Shown piece after piece: positions 7,109 through 16,908 of a stretch of DNA of 64,000 bases; the first letter of the stretch is position 1; the number at the start of each line of letters is the position of its first letter. The notes under the pieces are model-generated. The model worked only from the letters and a program-made list of their open reading frames with translations, made no database searches and was not told where the DNA came from. Position numbers and translations under genes: made by a program. The DNA comes from Paenibacillus hexagrammi (lineage in GTDB: Bacteria > Bacillota > Bacilli > Paenibacillales > NBRC-103111), in the NCBI RefSeq assembly GCF_021513275.1, contig NZ_CP090978.1, positions 682,001-746,000 of the forward strand, written 5' to 3'.

Positions 7109-7153
7109 TGTCCTATTTGGGATCTATACGAGATTGCTCTGCCCCGATACGAT
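7109..7153 (+). promoter_or_regulatory. Exporter operon promoter with operator-like repeat
   Basis: TGTCC-tatttg-GGATC (7109-7124) is a weaker match to the TATCC-N6-GGATA sites at 1138-1153 and 2486-2505. A -10-like TACGAT lies at 7148-7153, the same distance downstream as in the other two promoters. A separate inverted repeat TGCTTGC-TTC-GCAAGCA (7092-7108) lies immediately upstream. Confidence 0.4.
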
Positions 7154-7207
7154 GAAACATAGCAGTCATTACATGGTTGTTCATCACAAGAGAAGAGAGG
7201 AAATGAA

Positions 7208-9421
7208 ATGCCCTTTCCTATGTTCAAATCGTATGTGTGCATTAAGCAAAACGACATGAAAGACTGCGGAGCGGCGTGCCTGGCAACCATCTGCAAGCAG
7301 TATGGACTTAAGGTTCCGATTTCTAAAATTCGAGAGGTGGCAGGAACGGACAAGCAGGGGACCAATGCTTATGGGGTCATCAAGGCTGCAGAGCAGCTGG
7401 GATTCACGGCTAAAGGGGTGAAAGGCAGTCAAGAGGCGTTCTTTGAGGAGTTCCCGCTGCCGGCGATCGCCCATGTGATTATCGATCAATCTCTGCTGCA
7501 TTACGTCGTCATTCACCGCATTACGAAGAAAGAAATTATTATTGCCGACCCTGCGAAAGGATTGGTCACATACACGCCGGAGGATTTTTTTGCAATCTGG
7601 ACCGGTATTTTAATCCTGATGGTCCCGTCTCCTACATTTGAAAAAGGGGATCAGACCAAAGGATTGTTTGCGCGTTTCTTTGGACTGCTGCTGCCTCACA
7701 AGCGGCTGCTGTTCTCCATTTTCCTTGGTTCCTTACTGTACACCATTCTTGGCATTCTGGGTGCATTCTACTTCCGCTTTTTATTGGATGAGATCGTACC
7801 TTACAATTTGCAAAAAACACTGCATATCATATCCATCGGAGTCATTACGCTAACTATGTTTAAAGTGCTGTTAAGCGCGTTCCGCAGTCATCTGCTGCTG
7901 TTTTTAAGCCAAAAGCTGGATATTTCATTGATTCTTGGCTACTATCACCATGTTCTCAAGCTTCCGATGAATTTCTTTGGAACGAGGAAAACGGGGGAGG
8001 TAATCTCCCGCTTGCAGGATGCTTCCAAGGTCCGTGATGCCATTTCCGGGGCGACCCTGACGATGATGATCGATACGATTATGGTGGTGGTCGGCGGTAT
8101 TATTTTATATGCCCAAAATGCTTTTCTCTTCGGCATTACGGCCATCATGGTGCCGCTCTATGCCATTATCGTGTTTGCGTTTCATAAGCCGTTTGAGCGG
8201 ATCAACCGCGACCAGATGGAGAAGAACGCACTGCTCACTTCCTATATCGTGGAGTCGATTAACGGCATTGAGACAGTCAAGGCCTATAACGCAGAAGACA
8301 AAGCCGGGTTTTTAACGGAAACGAAGTTTATCGCGCTGCTGCGGTCCATTTTCAAGCTAGGGCTCTCTCATAACACACAGTCTTCATTAAAAGGATTTGT
8401 GCAGGCGGTTGGCGGAATTGTCATTCTATGGATTGGCGCCTATGAGGTGATGAAGGGGAATCTCACCATGGGGCAGCTGATTACGTTCAATGCGCTGCTG
8501 GCGTACTTCCTGGACCCGATTCAAAATTTGATCAATCTGCAGCCTTCCATGCAAACAGCGGTCGTTGCGGCTGACCGGCTAGGAGAAATTCTCGACCTTG
8601 ATCCTGAGAGGGCAGCGGATGAAGAGAAGAAGATACATCCTGCAACGCTGAAAGGCGATATCACGATTAAAAACGTGGATTTCCGCTACGGCACCAGGCA
8701 GCTGACGCTGAAAAATTTGAATTTCAACATTCGTTCCGGCGAGAAGGTTGCTTTTGTAGGAGAAAGCGGTTCGGGGAAAACAACCTTTATCAAGCTGCTG
8801 ATGAATTTTTATGCGGCGGAGAAGGGCGAAATTCTATTTAACGGCAATAACATTAAGGATATTCATCTTGGAGACTTGAGGGATAAAATTGCCTATCTGC
8901 CCCAGGATAATTTCTTCTTCAGCGGAACGATCCGCGAGAACTTATGTTTGGGTATCGACGATAACACCGAGCTCGAGCATATTGTAGAAGCCTGCAAAAT
9001 TGCCAAAGCACACGAGTTCATTAATGAGCTTCCGCTGCGCTACAACACCTTATTGGAAGAGAATGCATCGAACCTGTCGGGCGGGCAGAAGCAGCGATTG
9101 GCTATAGCGAGAGCGATCCTGAAGAATCCCGACATTCTCATCATGGATGAGGCGACAAGCAATCTGGATTCCACGACGGAGAAGGCTATCTCCGATACGA
9201 TTAATGATTTTGAGGGGATTACTACCATCATCATCGCCCATCGGTTAAGTACCATTATGCGCTGCGATCGTATATTCGTCATGGAGCGCGGCGAGATTAT
9301 CGAAACAGGCACTCACCATGATTTGATGCAGCGCGGCGGCAAGTATTACGAGCTCTGGAAAGATCAGCTTCCGGGCATACCTGGCGTCAAGGAATCGGAA
9401 GAGTGGGTGACCGCGATATGA
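7208..9421 (+). CDS. Bacteriocin-processing ABC transporter (C39 peptidase)
   Basis: A 737-residue peptidase-containing ABC transporter in three parts. The N-terminal C39 protease domain has Q14, catalytic C20 (KDCGAAC), H98 (LLHYVVIH) and D114 (IADPAKG). A six-helix membrane domain spans about 160-430. The ATPase domain has Walker A GESGSGKT (518-525), LSGGQ (623-627) and Walker B ILIMDEA. It should cut leaders after Gly-Gly and export the mature peptide. Three precursors with matching leaders lie in this island (849-1088, 3099-3263, 3285-3449). The next gene overlaps it by four bases, encoding the HlyD partner. Confidence 0.92.
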   Translation: MPFPMFKSYVCIKQNDMKDCGAACLATICKQYGLKVPISKIREVAGTDKQGTNAYGVIKAAEQLGFTAKGVKGSQEAFFEEFPLPAIAHVIIDQSLLHYVVIHRITKKEIIIADPAKGLVTYTPEDFFAIWTGILILMVPSPTFEKGDQTKGLFARFFGLLLPHKRLLFSIFLGSLLYTILGILGAFYFRFLLDEIVPYNLQKTLHIISIGVITLTMFKVLLSAFRSHLLLFLSQKLDISLILGYYHHVLKLPMNFFGTRKTGEVISRLQDASKVRDAISGATLTMMIDTIMVVVGGIILYAQNAFLFGITAIMVPLYAIIVFAFHKPFERINRDQMEKNALLTSYIVESINGIETVKAYNAEDKAGFLTETKFIALLRSIFKLGLSHNTQSSLKGFVQAVGGIVILWIGAYEVMKGNLTMGQLITFNALLAYFLDPIQNLINLQPSMQTAVVAADRLGEILDLDPERAADEEKKIHPATLKGDITIKNVDFRYGTRQLTLKNLNFNIRSGEKVAFVGESGSGKTTFIKLLMNFYAAEKGEILFNGNNIKDIHLGDLRDKIAYLPQDNFFFSGTIRENLCLGIDDNTELEHIVEACKIAKAHEFINELPLRYNTLLEENASNLSGGQKQRLAIARAILKNPDILIMDEATSNLDSTTEKAISDTINDFEGITTIIIAHRLSTIMRCDRIFVMERGEIIETGTHHDLMQRGGKYYELWKDQLPGIPGVKESEEWVTAI

Positions 9422-10791
9422 GTATGGTGATGAGGGAGCTTAAGGAGCTGACCGACAGCCGGGAGCTCTATGAGGCGAAGGCGCATCCGGCGATTTCCAT
9501 CTTTTTATACTTGTTAGTTACTTTGCTCGTTGTCGCTTTGATTTGGTCCTATTTCGGGGAAATCGATACGGTGGTAAAGGGCAGCGGAGTAGTGAGGCCG
9601 AACGAGAAGGTTAGCACCATTAAAAATAAAGTGACGGGGACAGTTAGTGCCGTTCATTATAAAGCCGGTCAAAAGGTGAAAAAAGGAGATCTTCTCGTAA
9701 GCTTTGAAAGCAAGGATGTCGATGTGCAGGGGAGATCGCTTCAAGCAGATTATAACAAGACGAAGGCAGAGCTGGCGGGTCTACTGAAGTTCAAGGCGGG
9801 TTTAATGGAGGAAAACGGCGGCGAAGAGGCTCATCAGCAGCTGGACTTTCAATCGGATCAGGTGACCCTGCAAAATCTGATGCTGGAGCTAAGCAGCAAT
9901 AAAATTAGCGTCAAGCAGATAGAGGAAGAATTATCCCGTATGCAGGTGCTGGATGAATCCATTCGTGAGGGACGCAACCTGTTTACGGAGAATACGAGTG
10001 AATATTATAACAAGTACGAGGATTATCAGATTAAGAAAGCTAAGCTGGAGAATACGCAAAAACAGCAGGAGCAAGCCTACGTGCAGGTAACAAAATCGGC
10101 TGTAGCTGAAGATGTAAAAGCAGCGAAGAAGCAATTTGACGATGCCCGGCTGGATTACGAGAACTACGTCAATGAATATCAGTTGAATCTACGTGCTTCG
10201 ATTGAGGACAGCAAGAGGAAGCTTGAAACGCTAAAGCTGGAGCGCGATAAGGTATACGTGGAGCTAAATAATGCGATTCAAGCCGATGAAGATCAAATCA
10301 AAAAGCTGGACGAGCAGCTTGCGGTATCTTCCTTCGACTCGGAGGACCGGGAAATCAAAGCGTCAGCCGACGGGATCGTCAATGTGCTGGTGGAGCTGCG
10401 AGAGGGAGACCTGGTTGGAGCGGGTACGGAAATTGCAACGATCGTGCCTGAGGCCAGCAGCGAATATACGGTTCAGGTGTCGATCCCCAATAAAGATATC
10501 GCCAAGATTAAAGCCGGCGACCAAATCAAGTACCACTTCCTGGCCCTTCCTTACAAAGAATACGGGGAGCTAACAGGAACAATTACAACAGTCAGCGCGG
10601 ACGCGATTCTCAACCAGGAGAGCGGAAGCAGCTATTACGCGGTAGAAGCCGCTATCCAGAATAAGCCTTTGTACAATAGCAAAGGGGAAGTGAGCCATAT
10701 CAAGCCTGGCATGCTGGCTGAAGCCAATGTTGTGACGGGCAGCAAATCCATTCTGGACTATTTGTTAGAAAAAATTGATCTTAAAGATTAG
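9418..10791 (+). CDS. HlyD-family bacteriocin secretion accessory protein
   Basis: The membrane-fusion partner of the upstream exporter. One N-terminal membrane helix (IFLYLLVTLLVVALIW), then a lipoyl-like half motif (VSAVHYKAGQKVKKGDLL), a long coiled-coil hairpin (about residues 95-300) and a C-terminal beta-barrel (DGIVNVLVELREGDLVGAG). I place the start at 9418, where ATG overlaps the upstream TGA (ATGA), implying translational coupling; a GTG at 9403 is also possible. Such proteins span the wall zone in Gram-positive bacteriocin exporters. Confidence 0.85.
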   Translation: MSMVMRELKELTDSRELYEAKAHPAISIFLYLLVTLLVVALIWSYFGEIDTVVKGSGVVRPNEKVSTIKNKVTGTVSAVHYKAGQKVKKGDLLVSFESKDVDVQGRSLQADYNKTKAELAGLLKFKAGLMEENGGEEAHQQLDFQSDQVTLQNLMLELSSNKISVKQIEEELSRMQVLDESIREGRNLFTENTSEYYNKYEDYQIKKAKLENTQKQQEQAYVQVTKSAVAEDVKAAKKQFDDARLDYENYVNEYQLNLRASIEDSKRKLETLKLERDKVYVELNNAIQADEDQIKKLDEQLAVSSFDSEDREIKASADGIVNVLVELREGDLVGAGTEIATIVPEASSEYTVQVSIPNKDIAKIKAGDQIKYHFLALPYKEYGELTGTITTVSADAILNQESGSSYYAVEAAIQNKPLYNSKGEVSHIKPGMLAEANVVTGSKSILDYLLEKIDLKD

Positions 10792-10817
10792 TTCATTGGC
10801 AAGGGTAGATGAAGAAT

Positions 10818-10872
10818 AGTACAAGAATAGTACAAGAAGAGTACAAGAATAGTACAAGAAGAGTACAAGAAG
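10818..10872 (+). repeat. Five tandem 11-bp repeats (AGTACAAGAAK)
   Basis: Five head-to-tail units of AGTACAAGAAT/G, each 11 bp and so close to one DNA turn, followed by a decayed sixth. They lie between the HlyD gene and the exported-protein gene. They could be a stacked regulator-binding site in the leader of the next gene, or a simple sequence tract. Confidence 0.8.
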
Positions 10873-10937
10873 AGGTCAAGTGGAATACAAGAGGAGAGCA
10901 AAGAGAGCACAAGAAGTTCACGAAGGAGCGTGCTGAC

Positions 10938-13174
10938 ATGTTAGCTGGAACCGAAAAGAAGCGGCACCTGTGGGCAGAGTTGTCAATAACGGTCGCAGAA
11001 ACTTTACTGAAGTTCATAATGTTAAGGCTATATCGACTGACCGGGCGCCTACGGGCGCTGCTTGTATGTATGTGCATGCTTAGTGGAATGCTCGGTGTTC
11101 CGCATACGCAGGCAGCTTCGGCAAATAACAAGGTACAAGCTGCAGATGCAGCACTGGCACCTGTCTATTTGAATGATGTAAGTTATGTAGAGCTGGAGCA
11201 ATTATACGTGCTGCCAGAGGAACAGGGAACCGGGAGAGCAAGCTTTACCCTGATTGTGCATAATCAAGGTTCGAATGAACTTGTATTTGATGATTATTGG
11301 GTCCGGCTGGTGACGAGGTCTGGGACTACTTACATGCCGCAGCTGATTCCGCAGGATAAGAATAAGCATGTCATTTTACCTGGAGCGAGCGAAAGGTTGA
11401 CGTTCTATGCATCCGTTGGACAAGCGGTGAAAGAACAAGACCTGATCATCAAGCTGTTCAAGTGGGACTTCAGCCAAGCGGACTTCGAAAGTCCTGTCGG
11501 TGAAATTGCTATACCGGATGCAGGCTACTCGGCAGCAGCTGCTGAGCATACCAGTAAGCGGGTTTATATGTCAGGTGTACCGGTAGAAACGTTGGTGAAA
11601 CGGGTTTTGCTAAATAAAAATGACAAAAACAACCTCGTCACGGTGTATGTCTCTTTAGCGAATAAAGGTGATCTATCGTTTGAAGTGCCGGATTACCGCT
11701 ATGATATACGCACGGCTGACGGGGCTCTGTATCCTGTACAATTTGGCAAATCAGGCAAGTCTTCGCCGATCCATCCCGGAGAATCCAAAGAGATTCAGCT
11801 TACTTCTACGATTCCCGCGCAGGTCAAGCTGGAGGATGGCTGGGAGCTGATTGTATCACAAAAATTGACTGTGACGGACGCCGGCGTCGAGAAGAGCTTG
11901 TCCGTGCCTGTTGCTTCGTTTCTATTGTCAGTGACGGAAGGAAATGAAATGCCAGTCGGCGAGGCAGTCGATTTTTCCACGAAAGACGGTATTTATCGGG
12001 CAAGCTTTAGGTCTATCCAGCGGCTCCCATGGGAAGAGCAGGATATCTTGGCAGCCGAGCTGCTAATTGAGAATACCGGAACTAAATCTCTTCCTATACC
12101 GGTGTTCAAGGGGTACTTTATGCTGGATGATGCAGTGAAGGTAGAGGCTTCCATTGTGAAATCGGATGACATGACAGGTTTTGCGGGTGATTCGGCTATC
12201 CATTTTCAGGCTCTCGGCAAAGTCGCTTATAACTACAAGTTTACAAAAGTAAAATTTGTATTACAGGAACTGGATGAGGATGACGCTACGAATGACTTGG
12301 CGGAATTTTTTATGATCAGGAATTTGCCAGTGTGCCTGTACTTTCTATAAATGATCAGTGGGCTTCCGCCCAAGTAGGGCACCATGCCGATTATTCCGTG
12401 AAAAATGTTCAAACCTACACGAATGAAACCTCTGATTTATTCATCGTCCAGGTTGAAATGAAAAATCTGGAGTCAAGATTTGTGAATCATTCCAAGCTAT
12501 CCGCATTTATTAAGGATTCGCAGAATACGCTCTATCCGGCCACAGTTGCCGAGACCTCCAGTAAAATTATCCCCCAAGGCAAGGGCTTGGTGACGATCTC
12601 CGCCTTGATGCCCAAGGGCAGCCCCAAAACGGGGATGCAGCTGCTGATCGGGCAGTCGGTTAAAGGAAATCAACTGGCCACGCTCGATGAGACACCGGAT
12701 GCGTATTTTCACGTGACAGGCTTCGAGCTGCCGGACCGTGAGCAGGAGCCGCAGGATACGCTCAAGAAGATCGATATGTTTCCGTATACGCTGTCGCTAT
12801 CTAATTTTTCAACAAGCGTCAATATGATTACGGAGGAGCTTACACTCAGCTTCCATACGGAGCTTGGCAAAGATTTGCTCACGCAGACTAGCACGGCCGG
12901 GCACAGGCTGATTATTGAAATTACGGATGAGCAGTCCGACGTGACCACGTCGGAAAGCATAGACCTCGAAGCTGCTGCTTCGGATATCAGTGAAACCGGC
13001 GGCAAGTTCATTAAGCTGGGCAAAGGAAAATACGAGATGGAGAATCACGATTCCGACTTTATCGAGCATGTCAATTACAGCGGTAAATTCCGTTTGAAGC
13101 TGTACGATGAATATTTGGGCCATAAACGATTGATTACGAGCAAGCCGGTTAGCTGGTTTGCGTCGCTGGAATAG
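10938..13174 (+). CDS. Large exported protein of unknown function (frameshifted)
   Basis: I choose ATG 10938 because it has AAGGAG 10 bp upstream; an earlier ATG at 10809 would translate the 11-bp repeats. An N-terminal hydrophobic signal (LRALLVCMCMLSGMLG) ends near PHTQAASA. The rest is beta-rich, with repeated Ig-like segments (SFTLIVHNQGSNELVFDDYW; VTVYVSLANKGDLSFEVPDY; LAAELLIENTGTKSLPIPVF; IVQVEMKNLESRFVNHSKL). The frame breaks at a T6 run (12306-12311). One extra T gives AEFFYDQEFASVPVLSIND and a continuous protein of about 745 residues. It follows the export genes directly. An accessory surface role in secretion or immunity is inferred from position only. Confidence 0.7.
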
Positions 13175-13280
13175 CTCAGCTTGATGTGTGATTTGCCGCC
13201 CGTCCTCCGCAGTTGTACAATAGAAGCATCAGGCTTCGGCTTCAGGAAGCCGTTACATCGAGCGGTCTAGAGGTGAGCAC

Positions 13281-13784
13281 TTGGATAAGAAAGGGAATTC
13301 GGCACAAGAGGAGTTAAGCGCATTATTGCTTACTAAAGGGGAGACTGTGCATGCGGCTGACAGCGAAGGCGCTACGGCTGTGCAGGGGCAGCTTGATTCA
13401 CTCCAAATGACAGTAAGAGCCTTAACCAGACGGGTCGAAGAGCTGCAGCGACAGCTGCAGGAACAGTTCCAGCTTCAGCATCGGCGGCAGGAGCAAATGC
13501 TTGCCCAGTTTACATCCATGCTGGAGGAATATCTTCGGCAGCACCAAGCAGGTGGCGGAGGTCAGCCCAGCAGTGCGCTTCTGTATAACGAGCTTCGTAG
13601 CGGGATAGACGGCATTGCTCATTCCATAGAGGCAGAGTACGGATTGGTTACTTCTAATGAGCATGCTGCCGACCTCAAGGATGCCCCCGGCGTTAGCAGC
13701 GAGACACAGACGTATTCCCGGATGAAAAGCTACGCGAAAATACGAAAGCGCAGGAAAACATTTCTGGAGAAGCTATTTGAATAG
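13281..13784 (+). CDS. Coiled-coil protein of unknown function
   Basis: A 167-residue soluble protein; TTG start with GAGGTG upstream. Residues about 35-90 form a Gln/Leu-rich coiled coil (VRALTRRVEELQRQLQEQFQ), and the C-terminus is strongly basic (KIRKRRKTFLEKLFE). No signal peptide. It is the last gene of the exporter cluster before a strong two-way terminator. I do not recognise the family. Confidence 0.65.
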   Translation: MDKKGNSAQEELSALLLTKGETVHAADSEGATAVQGQLDSLQMTVRALTRRVEELQRQLQEQFQLQHRRQEQMLAQFTSMLEEYLRQHQAGGGGQPSSALLYNELRSGIDGIAHSIEAEYGLVTSNEHAADLKDAPGVSSETQTYSRMKSYAKIRKRRKTFLEKLFE

Positions 13785-13793
13785 AATGAGAGT

Positions 13794-13847
13794 AAAAAAG
13801 CCAATTTCATGCGGATCTTGATGGATTCGCAGTGGAATTGGCTTTTT
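13794..13847. terminator. Bidirectional terminator
   Basis: AAAAAGCCAATTTC and GAATTGGCTTTTT form a long stem with A and T flanks on either side. It ends both the exporter cluster (plus) and the response-regulator operon (minus). Confidence 0.9.
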
Positions 13848-13856
13848 AATGCGAAG

Positions 13857-14555
13857 CTATAGCAGCCCTTCCTCCAAAGCTTTCCGCGACGCTTGAATGC
13901 GGTCGCGCACATCCATTTTGGAGTAAATGCTGGAGATGTAGTTCTTGACGGTACCCTCGGATAGATACAGCTTCTCGGCAATTTCTTTGTTACTGAGCCC
14001 TTCTGCGATGCAGTGGAGCACTTGAACCTCGCGTTCGCTGAGTCCGTATATGTCTGTGCGGGCTGTGTCTTGGGGCGGTGCCAGGGCTGATTTCGTCGCA
14101 TCGCCCGCTTCTTCAGCGTGTGATGCGCTTCTTGCTTGCTGCACGAGCATTTTGGCGATGTCCTGCGGGATCAGCGTGCCGCCTTGGTGCACCCACTTGA
14201 TGCCGGCAGCAAGGTCCTTCGGGTGGATGGCCTTGAGCAGATACCCCTCGGCCCCGGCTCCGAGAGCGTCAACGACATACGTGATCTCTTGGAACGTAGT
14301 CAAGATAATCACGCGGATTTGCGGCCATTTTGCTTTGATCTGGCGGGTGGCTTCAACACCGTCCATCACGGGCATATGAACATCCATCAGCACGATGTCA
14401 GGCGAAAGCTCCTCGCATAAGCGGACGGCCGTGTGCCCGTTTTCGGCTAAGCCGACGACGGTAATGTCCGGGTCCATGTCGAGGACGATGTGAAGACTTT
14501 CACGGATTAAATCCTGGTCATCGACCAGGAGAAGCTTTAGCGGCGTTGAACTCAT
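13857..14555 (-). CDS. NarL/LuxR-family response regulator
   Basis: 232 residues. The receiver domain has D12/D13 and the phospho-acceptor D58 (IVLMDVHMP), T at ILTT and K in LLKA. The C-terminal LuxR helix-turn-helix is LSEREVQVLHCIAEGLSNKEI followed by LSEGTVKNYISSIYSKM. It is encoded just after its probable kinase on the same strand and is divergent from an ABC transporter. It likely controls that transporter in response to an envelope stimulus. Confidence 0.92.
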   Translation of the reverse strand: MSSTPLKLLLVDDQDLIRESLHIVLDMDPDITVVGLAENGHTAVRLCEELSPDIVLMDVHMPVMDGVEATRQIKAKWPQIRVIILTTFQEITYVVDALGAGAEGYLLKAIHPKDLAAGIKWVHQGGTLIPQDIAKMLVQQARSASHAEEAGDATKSALAPPQDTARTDIYGLSEREVQVLHCIAEGLSNKEIAEKLYLSEGTVKNYISSIYSKMDVRDRIQASRKALEEGLL

Positions 14556-14621
14556 GGGCTTTTCTCACTCCTCACGGATAAGTAACTTTTTGTATTGTAT
14601 CACGTACTTTTATTTGTTGGG

Positions 14622-15824
14622 CTAGAGTGCCAGCTGCTGCGGAGCAGGAATGCTGCAGCTGACGACGGTACCCTGGCCTAGTGCCGAGCGAATCTGCAGT
14701 GTCCCTTGCAGCGCACTGATGCGTTCCTGCATGGCCCCGATGCCGAAGCCGGCATTCAGCCGGTCCGTGCCGACACCGTCGTCTTCAATCAGCAGGGTAA
14801 CCTGATCATCGGTATAGGCGAGTCTGACCTCAACGGCGGCGGCTCTGCCGTGCCGCTTCGCGTTGGTTAATGACTCCTGCAAGCAGCGAATCAAGGAAAG
14901 CTTGGCTTGTTTGGGAAGCTCATATTCTTGGCCTTCGGTGTTGAAGCGAATCTGCGTCCCAGTATGAACGGCGAACTCATTGGCTAATCGGTTCAATTGA
15001 TAGGAGAGCAGCATATCGTCCCCATGGGGCATCATCTGATGGATGCTCCTGCGTACTTCCTCCAGCCCGCTGCGGGTCACATCGCGCAAGACGTCAAGCT
15101 TTTCCTTGGCTTTGTCCGGGGCTGCTTCGATCAAGTACGACACGGCATCCATCCCCATGATGACAGAGGTGAAGGTGTGTCCGACTGTATCATGAAGCTC
15201 CCGAGCCATCCGGTTGCGTTCTTCCACAAGCGTTAATTGCTCGATTTGGTTGGCGTACTGCTCCAGAACGTTGTTCTGCTCGTGAATTAATTGATATTGT
15301 CGTTGATTCTCGGCAAGCAGCGTCTCGGTTTTTTCATTAGAGGAGACTACACGCTGCAGGGAAATACCGATAGTGTAAAAAAGCACCGCATATAACACTT
15401 GGCTGAACACCTCACCTACGATTTGCTCTGAATCTACCAAGAAATAATAGGTGACAGGCATGGCTAATATGTAAATAGGTGCAATCCACCATGCATTTTT
15501 TCGATCAGTGAGGAATCCAACGGCCATTAATGGGCAATTAATAATAGAGTAGATATCTTGCTCCCTCCAAGAGAGATAGATTTGAAGAGGAGCATTCGTT
15601 ATGAGGACCGCTAACGGATACAACTGGCAGCTAACATATCCAGGACGCCAGAATAGCAGCGGCAATCCATAGGAGAGGAGCAGGAAAACAATGGTAAGCG
15701 GAACGGAAATATGTTTAAATTCATTCATATGGAGAAGCACATAGACAAGTCCAAGCATCGTGTTTCCGGATAACAGAATAAAGAGCGTCCATTCCACACC
15801 ATGCCAAGGTCTTCTTTGAATCAT
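14622..15824 (-). CDS. HisKA_3-family sensor histidine kinase
   Basis: 400 residues. About six N-terminal membrane helices (residues 12-160) with almost no extracellular domain, a short coiled coil, then the HisKA_3 dimerisation box ERNRMARELHDTVGHTF with H211, and an HATPase (LTNAKRHG; IEDDGVGTD; GFGIGAMQERI). This is the partner of the regulator at 13857-14555. The many-helix, no-loop layout is typical of intramembrane-sensing kinases of DesK/LiaS/YxjM-like systems. It is adjacent to and divergent from the ABC genes. Confidence 0.9.
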   Translation of the reverse strand: MIQRRPWHGVEWTLFILLSGNTMLGLVYVLLHMNEFKHISVPLTIVFLLLSYGLPLLFWRPGYVSCQLYPLAVLITNAPLQIYLSWREQDIYSIINCPLMAVGFLTDRKNAWWIAPIYILAMPVTYYFLVDSEQIVGEVFSQVLYAVLFYTIGISLQRVVSSNEKTETLLAENQRQYQLIHEQNNVLEQYANQIEQLTLVEERNRMARELHDTVGHTFTSVIMGMDAVSYLIEAAPDKAKEKLDVLRDVTRSGLEEVRRSIHQMMPHGDDMLLSYQLNRLANEFAVHTGTQIRFNTEGQEYELPKQAKLSLIRCLQESLTNAKRHGRAAAVEVRLAYTDDQVTLLIEDDGVGTDRLNAGFGIGAMQERISALQGTLQIRSALGQGTVVSCSIPAPQQLAL

Positions 15825-15969
15825 AGTCGGGCTCCTTTACGGCTTCATTTCGCTTTATTTCGCATTATATTCATTGTACATAATTACACGGAATTTCCAT
15901 AGTGAGGCAAGTCATGATGGCATGTGACTTTATATATGACTTTTTCAAATAAAAGAGGAGAGTGCTCGA

Positions 15970-16908
15970 ATGAAAACGGCAGATGCAGCTTTACCTATTG
16001 TACAAATGGAGCAAGTGTGCAAAAAAATCGGCGCCAAAACCATTATCGATAAGCTCAGCTTTGAGGTTCCCCGGGGCGAAGTATTTGGATTTCTGGGGCC
16101 TAACGGTGCGGGCAAAACTACGACCATCCGCATGATGGTGGGCTTGATGTCCATTACGGAGGGGGATATCCGAATCGGAGGTCATTCCATACGCACACAT
16201 TTTGAGGAAGCGATCCGCCATATTGGCGCGATTGTAGAGAACCCGGAAATGTACAAATTTCTGAGCGGGTACCATAATCTGGTTCATTATGCGAGGATGA
16301 TCCCTGGCATATCCGCGCAGCGGATCGAGGAGGTCATTAAGCTGGTAGGGATGGAAAATCGGATTCATGACAAAGTAAAAACCTATTCCCTAGGCATGCG
16401 TCAGCGTTTGGGCATTGCACAGGCTCTGCTTCATAAGCCTTCCGTGCTGATCTTGGATGAACCGACCAATGGACTGGATCCAGCCGGGATCCGGGAGCTG
16501 CGAGATCATTTACGCAAATTGACTCGGGAAGAAGGCATCTCCGTGATCGTATCCAGCCATCTGTTGTCCGAGATGGAGCTGATGTGCGATCGGGTAGCTA
16601 TTATCCAGAACGGAAGCTTGGTCGATGTGAGGCTTATTAAAGATTTCAGACAGGCGGATGATAAGCTGCAGGTTGTATTTGACTTGGAGCCGCTGGATGC
16701 GGCAAGGAATCTTGTGAAGGAGGTTTCGTTAGAGGCTGTCTATGAGCTGAGAGGCGAAACGCTAGTGATGACGCTGGATCGGACGGAGGTTGCGGCTTGG
16801 AACAAGCGTTTTGTCGAAGCGGGAATCAACGTATTTGGCATTCGTACGGCTAATAAGTCGTTGGAAGATCAATTTTTGGAAATGACGGGAAGTGATCAAA
16901 TTGCTTAA
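15970..16908 (+). CDS. BcrA-like ABC transporter ATPase
   Basis: 312 residues. Walker A GPNGAGKTTTIRMM, signature YSLGMRQRLGIAQALL, Walker B VLILDEPTNGLDP and a switch His in SSHLLSEM. The extended C-terminus is typical of drug- and lantibiotic-resistance ATPases. AAGAGGAG precedes the ATG. The permease gene overlaps its end by 17 bp. With the divergent two-component system it forms a likely antimicrobial-peptide or envelope-stress module, a possible immunity candidate for the nearby peptide island. Confidence 0.88.
   Translation: MKTADAALPIVQMEQVCKKIGAKTIIDKLSFEVPRGEVFGFLGPNGAGKTTTIRMMVGLMSITEGDIRIGGHSIRTHFEEAIRHIGAIVENPEMYKFLSGYHNLVHYARMIPGISAQRIEEVIKLVGMENRIHDKVKTYSLGMRQRLGIAQALLHKPSVLILDEPTNGLDPAGIRELRDHLRKLTREEGISVIVSSHLLSEMELMCDRVAIIQNGSLVDVRLIKDFRQADDKLQVVFDLEPLDAARNLVKEVSLEAVYELRGETLVMTLDRTEVAAWNKRFVEAGINVFGIRTANKSLEDQFLEMTGSDQIA

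Noticed and set aside
10818-10872. Short regular repeats that could suggest a CRISPR array
   Set aside because: Units are only 11 bp with no spacers between them, and no cas genes are present.
10809-10937. Translation of the exported protein from ATG 10809
   Set aside because: It would place charged repeat-encoded residues before the signal peptide; ATG 10938 has a much better ribosome site.
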